In this document: piece after piece, positions 1-5,981 of the stretch
How positions within the stretch are numbered: the stretch's first letter is position 1
How the letters are laid out: each line of letters starts with the position of its first letter
DNA from: Methanobacterium sp.
Lineage (GTDB): Archaea > Methanobacteriota > Methanobacteria > Methanobacteriales > Methanobacteriaceae
Length of the DNA: 7,149 nucleotides
Assembly: GCA_003162115.1 (NCBI GenBank)
Contig: PMMV01000037.1
Location: forward strand, 10,041 to 17,189
Direction of reading: 5' to 3'
Position numbers and translations under genes: made by a program
The notes under the pieces: generated by a model
The model's input: only the letters and a program-made list of their open reading frames with translations
What the model was told of the DNA's origin: nothing
The model's database searches: none

Positions 1-1479
1 GAAGGTTTACACGAATTGATGGAAGTAGCAACAGAAATCGCGTTTAATAAAACTAAAAATAAAAATACCACCATAGAGTACGGTGCTGAGGTTGAAAACA
101 GAATAAAAAAATTAACCGAACTAATTCAATCAAAAAATCTTAATCTGGGATATCCCTCACGTTGGGTAGCTATAAAATTGTTGGAAAATGATATAGAAAT
201 TAGAAAACTGGTAGAATCTAAATCTAAGGATGTTGTAAATACTGCTTATGATCTTGCAAGGGAAATAGAAGATATTCATAAAGAACCATCTTTTGCAGTT
301 ATTGCATCTGAGAGATATTTTTTTGCCAACCAATTTGCACATGGAGCCCAGTTACAGAGCGATATAAAAATAACATTTTCTGAAAAATTGGATAGATTAG
401 TAACTCACAGAGTATTTGGATATTTCATATCAGCCCTTGTGGTAGGTGGATTGCTTCTATGGACATTTGTTGTGGGAGATTTTTTCTCAAATTTACTGAC
501 AAGTGCATTCGGTTTCTTTCATCCTATTAACCCTCAAGTTGCAGGACCAATAGTGATTATTCTTTGGAATGGTGCATTTGGAGGTATTGTTGCAGGTGTT
601 ACACTTGTCTTACCATTCGTAATACCTTTTTATTTGATGTTGAGTTTGATTGAAAATTCAGGAATCCTGACCCGTGTAGCTTTTATGATGGACAGTGCCA
701 TGCACAAAATAGGTTTGCATGGAAAAGCTCTTATCCCGATGATCCTTGGATATGGCTGTAATGTACCGGCAATTGAAAGTACTAGAATTTTAGAAACCAG
801 ACGTGAACGTTTGCTCGCAGCATTTGCAATCACATTTGCTCCTTGTGCTGCACGAACCATCGTAATTTTAGGATTGGTTGCGGTATTTGTCAGTGTATGG
901 TGGGCTTTAGCACTTTATGCAATAGATATTCTAGTTATGTTCATTTTGGGTAGGATTGCTTTAAAAGTAGTTCCCGGAGAGACATCAGGACTGATCATGG
1001 AAATGCACACATTTAAAGTTCCATCACTATCAGTTGCAGCTAAACAGACATGGTCCCGGACTAAATCATTGATATATGTTGTATTCCCTATTTACATCAT
1101 TGGAAGTGCCCTTATTCAGGGATTATATGCCTTAGGGTTTCTTACTCCAATTGCTAATTTCTTAGCACCCATAACCGTTATTTGGTTGGGTCTCCCTGTA
1201 ATCGCAGGTGTAGTTCTCATATTTGGTGCAGTTAGAAAGGAATTCACACTCCTCATGCTGGTGGCTCTATTCGGAACCAACCTTGCAGCCGTATTAACTC
1301 CTATCCAATTCATTATACTGGCACTTGTGAGTATGTTATTTATCCCTTGTTTAGCAACCCTAACTATCTTGCTTCGTGAATTTGGATGGAAGGCAACAGC
1401 ATCAATAGCTTTGGCAAATATAATAACTGCCATAATAGTTGGCGGCATATTCTACAGATTAATTGGACCGTTTGTGTAA
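1..1479 (+). CDS. feoB: Ferrous iron transport protein B (FeoB), 5'-truncated by window edge
   Basis: Fe2+ importer of the cytoplasmic membrane, normally an N-terminal G-protein domain fused to a multi-helix permease. The frame is open from base 1. The first codons ([14 protein letters not shown]) match the end of the FeoB GTPase domain just after the G5 loop, so roughly the first 160 residues lie outside the window and 492 codons remain. Next comes the cytosolic helical (GDI-like) domain, with the typical YGxE and [11 protein letters not shown] stretches at about 82-200. The permease begins near base 400. The first Gate half carries GYGCNVPA (748-771) and APCAAR (838-855). The second Gate half carries GAVRKEF (about 1222-1242) and FIPCLATL followed by REFGWK (about 1339-1392). 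These are hallmark FeoB motifs and the 3' end is intact. No feoA is visible; it could lie upstream. The gene converges on the symporter gene with only 35 bases between the stops. Confidence 0.96.
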   Translation, partial: EGLHELMEVATEIAFNKTKNKNTTIEYGAEVENRIKKLTELIQSKNLNLGYPSRWVAIKLLENDIEIRKLVESKSKDVVNTAYDLAREIEDIHKEPSFAVIASERYFFANQFAHGAQLQSDIKITFSEKLDRLVTHRVFGYFISALVVGGLLLWTFVVGDFFSNLLTSAFGFFHPINPQVAGPIVIILWNGAFGGIVAGVTLVLPFVIPFYLMLSLIENSGILTRVAFMMDSAMHKIGLHGKALIPMILGYGCNVPAIESTRILETRRERLLAAFAITFAPCAARTIVILGLVAVFVSVWWALALYAIDILVMFILGRIALKVVPGETSGLIMEMHTFKVPSLSVAAKQTWSRTKSLIYVVFPIYIIGSALIQGLYALGFLTPIANFLAPITVIWLGLPVIAGVVLIFGAVRKEFTLLMLVALFGTNLAAVLTPIQFIILALVSMLFIPCLATLTILLREFGWKATASIALANIITAIIVGGIFYRLIGPFV

Positions 1480-1484
1480 TAATT

Positions 1485-1510
1485 AAAAAAAAGAAATAAA
1501 AAAAAGGAAA
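1485..1510 (-). terminator. Oligo-T terminator of the symporter unit
   Basis: Read on the minus strand, the bases right after the symporter stop codon contain two runs of eight T (complement of 1498-1505 and of 1485-1492), separated by a short T-rich spacer. Archaeal RNA polymerase terminates at such oligo-T tracts without needing a hairpin. The plus strand is purine-rich here, so the site should not stop feoB transcription. Confidence 0.6.
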
Positions 1511-1514
1511 AGGT

Positions 1515-3101
1515 TCAACCTACATCCTTGAAACATTTGTCCAAATGTTCATCACTAGGTGGTTTTGTTAGCAAACTAACCACTATTGTGATTATGAATA
1601 CAAGTGGAACTCCAATTACTATTGGATCAACAACAGGCCATGGCATGGTTGTTATTAGAACTACTTTGCCAGTGAGTGCCTGGGAGATTCCTAGTGCTGC
1701 TGCTGCTTTCTGGTTTATGAAAAGAAACGAGAATACAGTATAGACCGTTCCGATAACCAGTCCTGCAATAGCACCCTGCCGAGTTGTACGCTTCCAGAAC
1801 AGTGCACAAACGTACATCGCAAGGAAAGCCACAGCAGTTAAACTGAACCACATGGCAGTACCTTCTGCAATGATGTTAGCTGGAAGAATGAACCCCAATA
1901 TAACTGCTATTAAAACAGCAATTAAAATTCCTGCCCTAGCAACCATTATAGATGATCCACCTGTTTTGTTGGCCAATGTCTCGTATATGTCCCTTCCCAG
2001 AGCTGTTCCTTGAACATGGAACTGTGCACTTAATGTGGACATTGCAGCAGATAATAGAGTTATCATGAAGAGATACGCAAACCATACAGGCATTGCAGTT
2101 GCTATAAAGAGAGGTATTATAGTATCTGCGTTTCCACCTGTAGCTTGAATAGCAATCTGTCCAGAATGCTGCATAAAGTAAACGTTAGATAATGCCCCAA
2201 CAATAAAAGCAGTACCTGTCATCATGGCTATGAAAACACCACCAATCAAAACTGCCCTGTTAAGTTCTTTATTGGATTTAACTGTCATAAACCTGACAAC
2301 AAGCTGTGGTTGAGATAAAACTCCAATTCCCACACCTAGTATCAACGTACTAACTAGGGTCCACCAGAATGGGCTGCCCAATATGGGCATGGACGTCCAT
2401 CCCGTGGATCCAGTGCTACTTGCTGCTGCTGGTATCATTGACGCCATTCCTGAAAGTAATTGGTTGGCATGTACAACTCCTCCTAAAAGCCAATAAGTTG
2501 CAATCAAAAGAAAAGCCATACCAAAGAACATAATCGTTCCTTGAAGGGCGTCAGTATACATAACACCCCTTATTCCTCCAAAAACAACATAAACTGCTAC
2601 TATTACCGCCATTGTAATTAGTGCAATGTTATAGTTTAGGCCCAGCGTTGTTTCAACGAATCTGGCCATTCCAATAAGAACAACGGCCGCATAAAGCGGC
2701 ATTGCAACGAATATAACCAACCCGCTGAAGTACTGTATAAAACGACTGTCAAACCTCTTAGATAAAAACTCGGGAAAAGTCAAAGCACTTATGTTGTGCC
2801 CCATCTTCCTCGTTCTTTTTCCAAAGAACACAAATGCAATAAATATACCAACCAGGATATTCAGAAATGTGAGCCATAGAAGACCCATACCGTAGACACC
2901 TGCAACTCCTCCAAAACCTACAATTGCAGCTGTACTTATAAAAGTAGCACCATAACTTAGAGCCATAATATATGGGTGCGTTGTCCTGCCTGCTACCATG
3001 TAGTCTTCAGAACTCTTGGTTCGTTTCCAAGCCACATATCCAACGTATAAAACCAAGAGAAGATAAATTAAAACTACTATACCTAGCGTTAATAAATCCA
3101 T
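1515..3101 (-). CDS. Sodium:solute symporter (SSS family)
   Basis: Na+-coupled secondary transporter of the SSS family (PutP/PanF/SGLT fold) in the cytoplasmic membrane. Its 528 residues form about 13 hydrophobic helices, slightly longer than the common 480-500. Visible family features are SSEDYMVAGRT after helix 1 (residues 30-40), the unwound-helix region GATFISTAAIVGFGG (51-65), the SSS signature FGGIRGVMYTDALQG (174-188), and LLSAAMSTLSAQ (349-360). In the last, S355/T356 align with the Na+-binding Ser340/Thr341 of E. coli PutP. The start ATG has GGAG (complement of 3111-3114) nine bases upstream. This site overlaps the stop codon of the preceding small gene, which suggests translational coupling and a shared transcript. 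The substrate cannot be read from the sequence: proline, pantothenate, an organic acid or another solute are all possible. It ends at a T-tract terminator. Confidence 0.93.
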   Translation of the reverse strand: MDLLTLGIVVLIYLLLVLYVGYVAWKRTKSSEDYMVAGRTTHPYIMALSYGATFISTAAIVGFGGVAGVYGMGLLWLTFLNILVGIFIAFVFFGKRTRKMGHNISALTFPEFLSKRFDSRFIQYFSGLVIFVAMPLYAAVVLIGMARFVETTLGLNYNIALITMAVIVAVYVVFGGIRGVMYTDALQGTIMFFGMAFLLIATYWLLGGVVHANQLLSGMASMIPAAASSTGSTGWTSMPILGSPFWWTLVSTLILGVGIGVLSQPQLVVRFMTVKSNKELNRAVLIGGVFIAMMTGTAFIVGALSNVYFMQHSGQIAIQATGGNADTIIPLFIATAMPVWFAYLFMITLLSAAMSTLSAQFHVQGTALGRDIYETLANKTGGSSIMVARAGILIAVLIAVILGFILPANIIAEGTAMWFSLTAVAFLAMYVCALFWKRTTRQGAIAGLVIGTVYTVFSFLFINQKAAAALGISQALTGKVVLITTMPWPVVDPIVIGVPLVFIITIVVSLLTKPPSDEHLDKCFKDVG

Positions 3102-3113
3102 ATAACCAAACTC

Positions 3114-3320
3114 CTACCCCTCTTCATCCCATAATCCTAGTTCTTTTTCTTCCATCTCCTGTTCCTTGTCATGCCATGATATTTCCTCTGAAATCTGCCC
3201 TCCTTCATCCTCATCGCCTTTATTCCAGTTTATAATACCATATACCACACACAAAAGCATTGCAAGGATACAACCAATATAAGCAGCCGAAATCCAAGGA
3301 TCGCTTATTCCCAAAACCAC
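3114..3320 (-). CDS. Small one-helix symporter accessory protein
   Basis: About 68 residues with one transmembrane helix. The N-terminal part reads VLGISDPWISAAYIGCILAM and continues through LCVVYGIINWNKG. The remaining 35 or so residues form a strongly acidic cytosolic-type tail rich in E and D. The DPWI-AY-C-CVVYG-NWN pattern matches what I know as the symporter small accessory protein family, found next to SSS transporters in archaea and bacteria. By analogy it is a small subunit or stabiliser of the downstream symporter, which starts 12 bases after its stop. An ATG at 3338 opens a longer frame, but no ribosome-binding site precedes it. A strong GGAGG (complement of 3328-3332) lies inside that longer frame, seven bases before the GTG at 3320, so I take that GTG as the start; a TTG two codons later is also possible. 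Its function in this organism is inferred, not shown. Confidence 0.85.
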   Translation of the reverse strand: MVLGISDPWISAAYIGCILAMLLCVVYGIINWNKGDEDEGGQISEEISWHDKEQEMEEKELGLWDEEG

Positions 3321-3327
3321 AATCACA

Positions 3328-3332
3328 CCTCC
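3328..3332 (-). promoter_or_regulatory. Start-deciding ribosome-binding site of the small accessory gene
   Basis: The minus strand reads GGAGGTGTGATTGTG. The GGAGG core sits seven bases before GTG at 3320, a standard archaeal Shine-Dalgarno distance. It lies downstream of the ATG at 3338, so that ATG is unlikely to be the true start. Confidence 0.75.
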
Positions 3333-3344
3333 GTCCATACTAAA

Positions 3345-3364
3345 AATATAATATGTATTATATT
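3345..3364. promoter_or_regulatory. 20-bp inverted repeat in the symporter promoter region
   Basis: aatataatatgtattatatt consists of two perfect 9-base arms around a 2-base centre. It lies 25 bases upstream of the GTG start of the small accessory gene, where a TATA box or transcription start would be expected. It could be an operator for a dimeric repressor or simply an AT-rich promoter element; pure A/T arms make chance symmetry possible. Confidence 0.35.
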
Positions 3365-3568
3365 AATAATGTTAAATTTAAAATCTTAATAAATCTTTCT
3401 ATTAGTTTGTAAGTGGTACTAGTTCAAATCAAGTTTTATCCCATCACTTATGAATTATTTCAATATATCTTAAACCGTTAAATATCATTACTGACTATAA
3501 TAATTAACAATGAAAATAGAAAACTGCTTTGACTTGAGAAATAATAGTTTTTAAGTAGTTATTAGTAG

Positions 3569-3580
3569 TTTATTTAAATT
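3569..3580 (+). promoter_or_regulatory. Candidate TATA box for the transferase gene
   Basis: tttatttaaatt resembles the archaeal TATA box. Transcription would start about 25 bases downstream (near 3603), giving an untranslated leader of around 60 bases. The whole region is A/T rich, so other placements are possible. Confidence 0.3.
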
Positions 3581-3650
3581 CAGAACAGATTCAGATAATA
3601 AATTTGGATAAAACTCTTAATTAAAGCTGTTATTATTATTTGAGTTTTTA

Positions 3651-3655
3651 GGGAG
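3651..3655 (+). promoter_or_regulatory. Ribosome-binding site deciding a TTG start
   Basis: GGGAG sits eight bases before the TTG at 3664. Together with the in-frame stop at 3649-3651, it fixes TTG as the start of the transferase gene. Confidence 0.75.
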
Positions 3656-3663
3656 TTGAAAAT

Positions 3664-4605
3664 TTGATAACTAAGTTCGAACAGGTCTTTGATAGAATAA
3701 AATCGCATCCAAAAAAACAAGTTGCTGTAGCTGTTGCTCACGACCCAACTGTTATAGATGCTGTTATTAGGGCAGATGAACTTGATATCACCGATTATAT
3801 ATTGGTTGGCGATGAGAAGAAGATTATAGAGCTATCAAAGGACGCTGGCTTTGAAGTTAAGAAGAACAAGATATACAACGAACCCAATAATATAAAAGCA
3901 GTAAATATGGCTGTGGAGCTTGTTAAAAGTAACAAAGCAGATATACTAATGAAGGGTTTTGTTAACACCGACGATTTTTTAAGGGGCGTTCTAAACCGAG
4001 AAAACGGCCTCCGAACTGGTAAAATAATGAGTCATGTTTATGTCCTCGAAAGTTCAGCACTGAAACGTATGCTATTTATAACAGATGGATCTGTTAACAT
4101 ACTCCCTGATCTAGAAACTAAATGTAGCATTATTTTAAATTCAGTATATCTGGCAAACATATTTGAAATAGAAGACCCAAAAGTGGCAATTACAACTGCA
4201 ATAGAATTGGCTAACCCCAAAATGCCATCAACGATAGATGCAGCGGTGCTCGCAAAGATGAGCCAGCGGGGACAGTTCAGCGGCAAGATTATTGATGGTC
4301 CTTTAGCTCTTGATAACGCAATCAGTCCATGGGCTGCGGAACACAAAGGGATAGGAGGTCCTGTTGCAGGACAGGCAGATATTATTGTTGTGCCCTCTAT
4401 TGAGGCAGGCAACATACTGTGTAAAGCTCATGTTTACCTCACAGGCGGTAACCTAGCAGGAGTTGTTATGGGTGCAAGTGCCCCCATTGTACTAACATCC
4501 CGTGCAGATACTTCACAGTCAAAGTTGAATTCAATTGCCACAGCAGTTCTAATGGCAAATATAGAACGTACACTCAGCATCAAATTTGGTAAAGTACATT
4601 ATTAA
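3664..4605 (+). CDS. Phosphate acetyl/butyryltransferase family enzyme (Ptb-like)
   Basis: Cytosolic enzyme of the PTA_PTB family, which exchanges CoA and phosphate on an acyl group (acyl-CoA + Pi to acyl-phosphate + CoA). At 313 residues it has the length of stand-alone phosphate butyryltransferase and lacks the extra N-terminal domains of long Pta forms. Conserved blocks run through the protein: DILMKGFVNTDDFLRGVL (93-110), GLRTGKIMSHV (115-125), NPKMPSTIDAAVLAKM (184-199), DGPLALDNAI (211-220), VAGQADIIVVPSIEAGN (234-250) and APIVLTSRADTSQSK (273-287). The start is TTG, with GGGAG at 3651-3655 eight bases upstream and an in-frame stop (TAG, 3649-3651) just before it, so no longer start exists. 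It appears monocistronic. No acetate or butyrate kinase accompanies it. Acetyl versus butyryl or branched-chain preference cannot be decided from the sequence; the overall pattern looks closer to Ptb than to Pta. Confidence 0.9.
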   Translation: MITKFEQVFDRIKSHPKKQVAVAVAHDPTVIDAVIRADELDITDYILVGDEKKIIELSKDAGFEVKKNKIYNEPNNIKAVNMAVELVKSNKADILMKGFVNTDDFLRGVLNRENGLRTGKIMSHVYVLESSALKRMLFITDGSVNILPDLETKCSIILNSVYLANIFEIEDPKVAITTAIELANPKMPSTIDAAVLAKMSQRGQFSGKIIDGPLALDNAISPWAAEHKGIGGPVAGQADIIVVPSIEAGNILCKAHVYLTGGNLAGVVMGASAPIVLTSRADTSQSKLNSIATAVLMANIERTLSIKFGKVHY

Positions 4606-4612
4606 TAATGTA
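4595..4612. repeat. 18-bp perfect palindrome over the transferase stop codon
   Basis: tacattattaataatgta is a perfect palindrome covering the last codons and the TAA stop (4603-4605). In RNA it could fold as a 7-bp stem with a TTAA loop at the mRNA 3' end. It could also be a DNA-binding site. Its role is unknown. Confidence 0.4.
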
Positions 4613-4690
4613 TTCATTATATAATCCTTAAATAATCTTTATTTTAAAATCAGACTCAGAAATATCTTTGAATACACAACCGTATATGGA

Positions 4691-4734
4691 TTTAAAAAAA
4701 AGAAAAAGAGTTTGTTGGAGTTTTTTTCTTTTTT
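4691..4734. terminator. Bidirectional terminator between convergent genes
   Basis: On the plus strand, T7-C-T6 (4721-4734) follows a purine-rich A8-G-A5 block (4694-4707), with a short GT-rich stretch between them. The T tract would end the rightward transferase transcript. The A block, read as T on the minus strand, would end the leftward DUF308 transcript. The two arms are also roughly complementary and could pair in RNA. The plus-strand T tract runs into the DUF308 stop codon (4733-4735). Confidence 0.6.
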
Positions 4735-5215
4735 AATCCCTCTGGAATAACATCATTATTCCCATGATTAAAAGCCATAGACCAATTAGTATTCCAAGCA
4801 CAAGTGGATCTGTTTTAACCAGATAACCAAGTATTATGTACAAAATACCAATTATTAAGGGTACTAGTCCAGCCCACCTACTACCGCCAGATTTTGAAAT
4901 CATTTGAATAAGTCCGACGATAATTAAGAATAAACCAACTATAATAACTATCCAAGCAGCTACGAAACTGAAAAGAGCAGGGTTGAATATGAAACCTATA
5001 CCAAGAACAAATGCTATGATACCCAGTATTATTTCAAGTATACCTAAACCTGCACTTTCACCCATCTCTGCTATTCCACCGAAGAGTAGTCCCAGACCTA
5101 ATATCAGTACCAAAAATCCTGTAAGTACAGCCGCTGGAACTAATCCTAAAAGTGGGAATGCTAATACAATTAAACCAAGAATAATGAGAACTATTGCACT
5201 GCCCATTTTTTGCAT
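4733..5215 (-). CDS. HdeD/DUF308 family six-helix membrane protein
   Basis: Small integral membrane protein of about 160 residues, almost entirely hydrophobic and predicted to form six transmembrane helices. It is built of three similar helix pairs, each led by an I/L-rich ILG(L/I) helix: near the N-terminus (AIVLIILGLIVLAF), in the middle (GILEIILGIIAFVLGIG) and near the C-terminus (LVPLIIGILYIILGYL). This internal repeat is typical of DUF308. The best-known relative is HdeD of E. coli, linked to acid resistance; the role in archaea is not established. A longer frame starts at ATG 5230, but the strong GGAGGT (complement of 5223-5228) lies inside it, seven bases before ATG 5215, so the protein should begin MQKMGSAIV. 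It is monocistronic, with a TATA-like box upstream. Confidence 0.85.
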   Translation of the reverse strand: MQKMGSAIVLIILGLIVLAFPLLGLVPAAVLTGFLVLILGLGLLFGGIAEMGESAGLGILEIILGIIAFVLGIGFIFNPALFSFVAAWIVIIVGLFLIIVGLIQMISKSGGSRWAGLVPLIIGILYIILGYLVKTDPLVLGILIGLWLLIMGIMMLFQRD

Positions 5216-5222
5216 ATTATTT

Positions 5223-5228
5223 ACCTCC
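5223..5228 (-). promoter_or_regulatory. Start-deciding ribosome-binding site of the DUF308 gene
   Basis: The minus strand reads ATGGAGGTAAATAATATG. The GGAGGT core overlaps the first ATG (5230) and is correctly spaced, seven bases, for the second ATG (5215), which is therefore preferred. Confidence 0.8.
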
Positions 5229-5277
5229 ATATTTTATCCAACAAACAACATATTCTGGTGTAATATTTGCAACTAGT

Positions 5278-5287
5278 TTAATATAAA
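5278..5287 (-). promoter_or_regulatory. Candidate TATA box of the DUF308 gene
   Basis: The minus strand reads aaatttatattaaac here, a good archaeal TATA-like element. With the usual spacing, transcription would start near 5255, leaving a leader of about 40 bases that contains the ribosome-binding site. Confidence 0.4.
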
Positions 5288-5416
5288 TTTTATTGTTTGA
5301 ATTGGATGATAATATCTGTTTAAATCATCTGCTAATAAGTGATTTAATTTGTTAAATTTAATTAACTAATAAAAACATATGAAATAACAATTTTAAATTT
5401 ATAAAAAAAATAACAT

Positions 5417-5423
5417 GGGGTGA
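5417..5423 (+). promoter_or_regulatory. Ribosome-binding site of the small acidic gene
   Basis: GGGGTGA matches the GAGGTGA anti-Shine-Dalgarno complement with one mismatch. It overlaps the GTG at 5420 and lies at normal distance from TTG 5429, favouring the latter as the start. Confidence 0.6.
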
Positions 5424-5428
5424 ATATT

Positions 5429-5776
5429 TTGAAATATGTTTCTGAACCAATAACTTTTACAAGGGAAATGAATGGAACTAATGTAGATTTAATAATACCT
5501 GAAGGTTTTGTGAAGGATCTTCATTTTTCAACAAAGGAACATCTTATGCTTATGTTACGTGTGGTTGGACCAGATTTGGCCAAGGTTGCAGATTTTTTTG
5601 AAGATGGTGAAGATGAAATATTTAATATAAAAACTGTTGATGCTGTTGGTGGTAGTGTTATTAATGCAGATTTCATATTAACTGACATCTACATGGATGA
5701 AGGGCCTAATCTCTCTGTTGACATAGATATAGAAGTTCCTATGGTTAGGTTGATTTTAGACTTTTTAATGAAGTAA
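5429..5776 (+). CDS. Small acidic protein of unknown function
   Basis: I do not recognise this family. The product is about 115 residues with no signal peptide, no transmembrane helix, no cysteine and no obvious metal or nucleotide motif. It is strongly acidic: 22 D/E against 9 K/R over the longest reading, with a cluster FEDGEDEIF near the middle. Alternating hydrophobic and polar stretches such as NADFILTDIYM and LSVDIDIEVPMVRLILDFL suggest a mostly beta-strand fold ending in a helix. It is probably a soluble cytosolic protein. A GTG at 5420 gives three more residues (MNILKYV), but GGGGTGA at 5417-5423 overlaps that codon and is well placed for TTG at 5429, so I prefer TTG. It sits alone between a divergent DUF308 gene and a kinase gene 205 bases downstream, with a T8 terminator after its stop. 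It looks like a genuine gene given its ribosome-binding site and terminator. Confidence 0.75.
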   Translation: MKYVSEPITFTREMNGTNVDLIIPEGFVKDLHFSTKEHLMLMLRVVGPDLAKVADFFEDGEDEIFNIKTVDAVGGSVINADFILTDIYMDEGPNLSVDIDIEVPMVRLILDFLMK

Positions 5777-5780
5777 AAGG

Positions 5781-5788
5781 TTTTTTTT
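5781..5788 (+). terminator. Oligo-T terminator after the small acidic gene
   Basis: A run of eight T starts five bases after the TAA stop. A second T8 run at 5856-5863 could act as a backup. Both precede the kinase gene, so the two genes are probably transcribed separately. Confidence 0.55.
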
Positions 5789-5897
5789 AAAATCAGTATT
5801 TAGTTAAATAAAATATCTAATTGAAAAAATGATTATTTTAATTAAAAATATTTTATTTTTTTTGTAGGATCAAATAAACAAACTTAATATGTAATAC

Positions 5898-5905
5898 TTT
5901 ATAAA
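5898..5905 (+). promoter_or_regulatory. Candidate TATA box of the kinase gene
   Basis: tttataaa lies about 80 bases upstream of the kinase ATG. Transcription would start near 5930, giving a leader of about 50 bases. The flanking sequence is A/T rich, so the call is tentative. Confidence 0.35.
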
Positions 5906-5981
5906 ATTGATTTATTCACACACTTTTCGATTAAATTGTATGAAATTTTAATAATTATAATCTTTGTGAGGGAAGAATTTT

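Larger units (their letters stand above)
3339..3663. other. Divergent AT-rich intergenic region
   Basis: This 325-base region lies between the leftward symporter unit and the rightward transferase gene and must hold both promoters. Besides the 20-bp inverted repeat at 3345-3364, it holds a TATA-like stretch (3569-3580) and short tandem AGTAGTT repeats (3554-3570) on the transferase side. I see no tRNA, no stable RNA fold and no supported ORF. A 14-codon ATG frame at 3510-3554 has no ribosome-binding site. Confidence 0.7.

Noticed and set aside
1116..1448. 110-codon minus-strand open frame opposite feoB
   Set aside because: It lies wholly antisense to well-conserved feoB permease codons and has no ribosome-binding site or recognisable domain; it is a shadow frame.
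2972..3235. 87-codon plus-strand open frame opposite the symporter start and small gene
   Set aside because: It covers the conserved N-terminus of the symporter and the accessory gene in the opposite sense; its composition is not protein-like.
3410..3440. T-loop-like sequence ctagttcaaatcaag suggesting a tRNA
   Set aside because: The flanking bases do not pair into a T stem, and no matching acceptor, D or anticodon arms can be found around it.
3510..3554. 14-codon ATG frame (MKIENCFDLRNNSF) in the intergenic region
   Set aside because: There is no ribosome-binding site, it is very short, and it sits in random-looking AT-rich DNA.
4038..4415. 125-codon minus-strand open frame opposite the transferase gene
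   Set aside because: It is antisense to conserved PTA_PTB motifs and resembles no protein family; it is a shadow frame.
5305..5329. gatgat ... atcatc inverted repeat in the DUF308/acidic-gene divergent region
   Set aside because: The arms are only six bases with a 13-base spacer, so it is too weak to call an operator.
5351..5361. gttaaatttaa also found at 3371-3381, a possible shared promoter motif
   Set aside because: It is a short A/T-only palindrome that is expected by chance several times in such AT-rich intergenic DNA.
5836..5847. ttttaattaaaa palindrome before the kinase gene
   Set aside because: It is low-complexity A/T sequence beside T-tracts and needs no special explanation.
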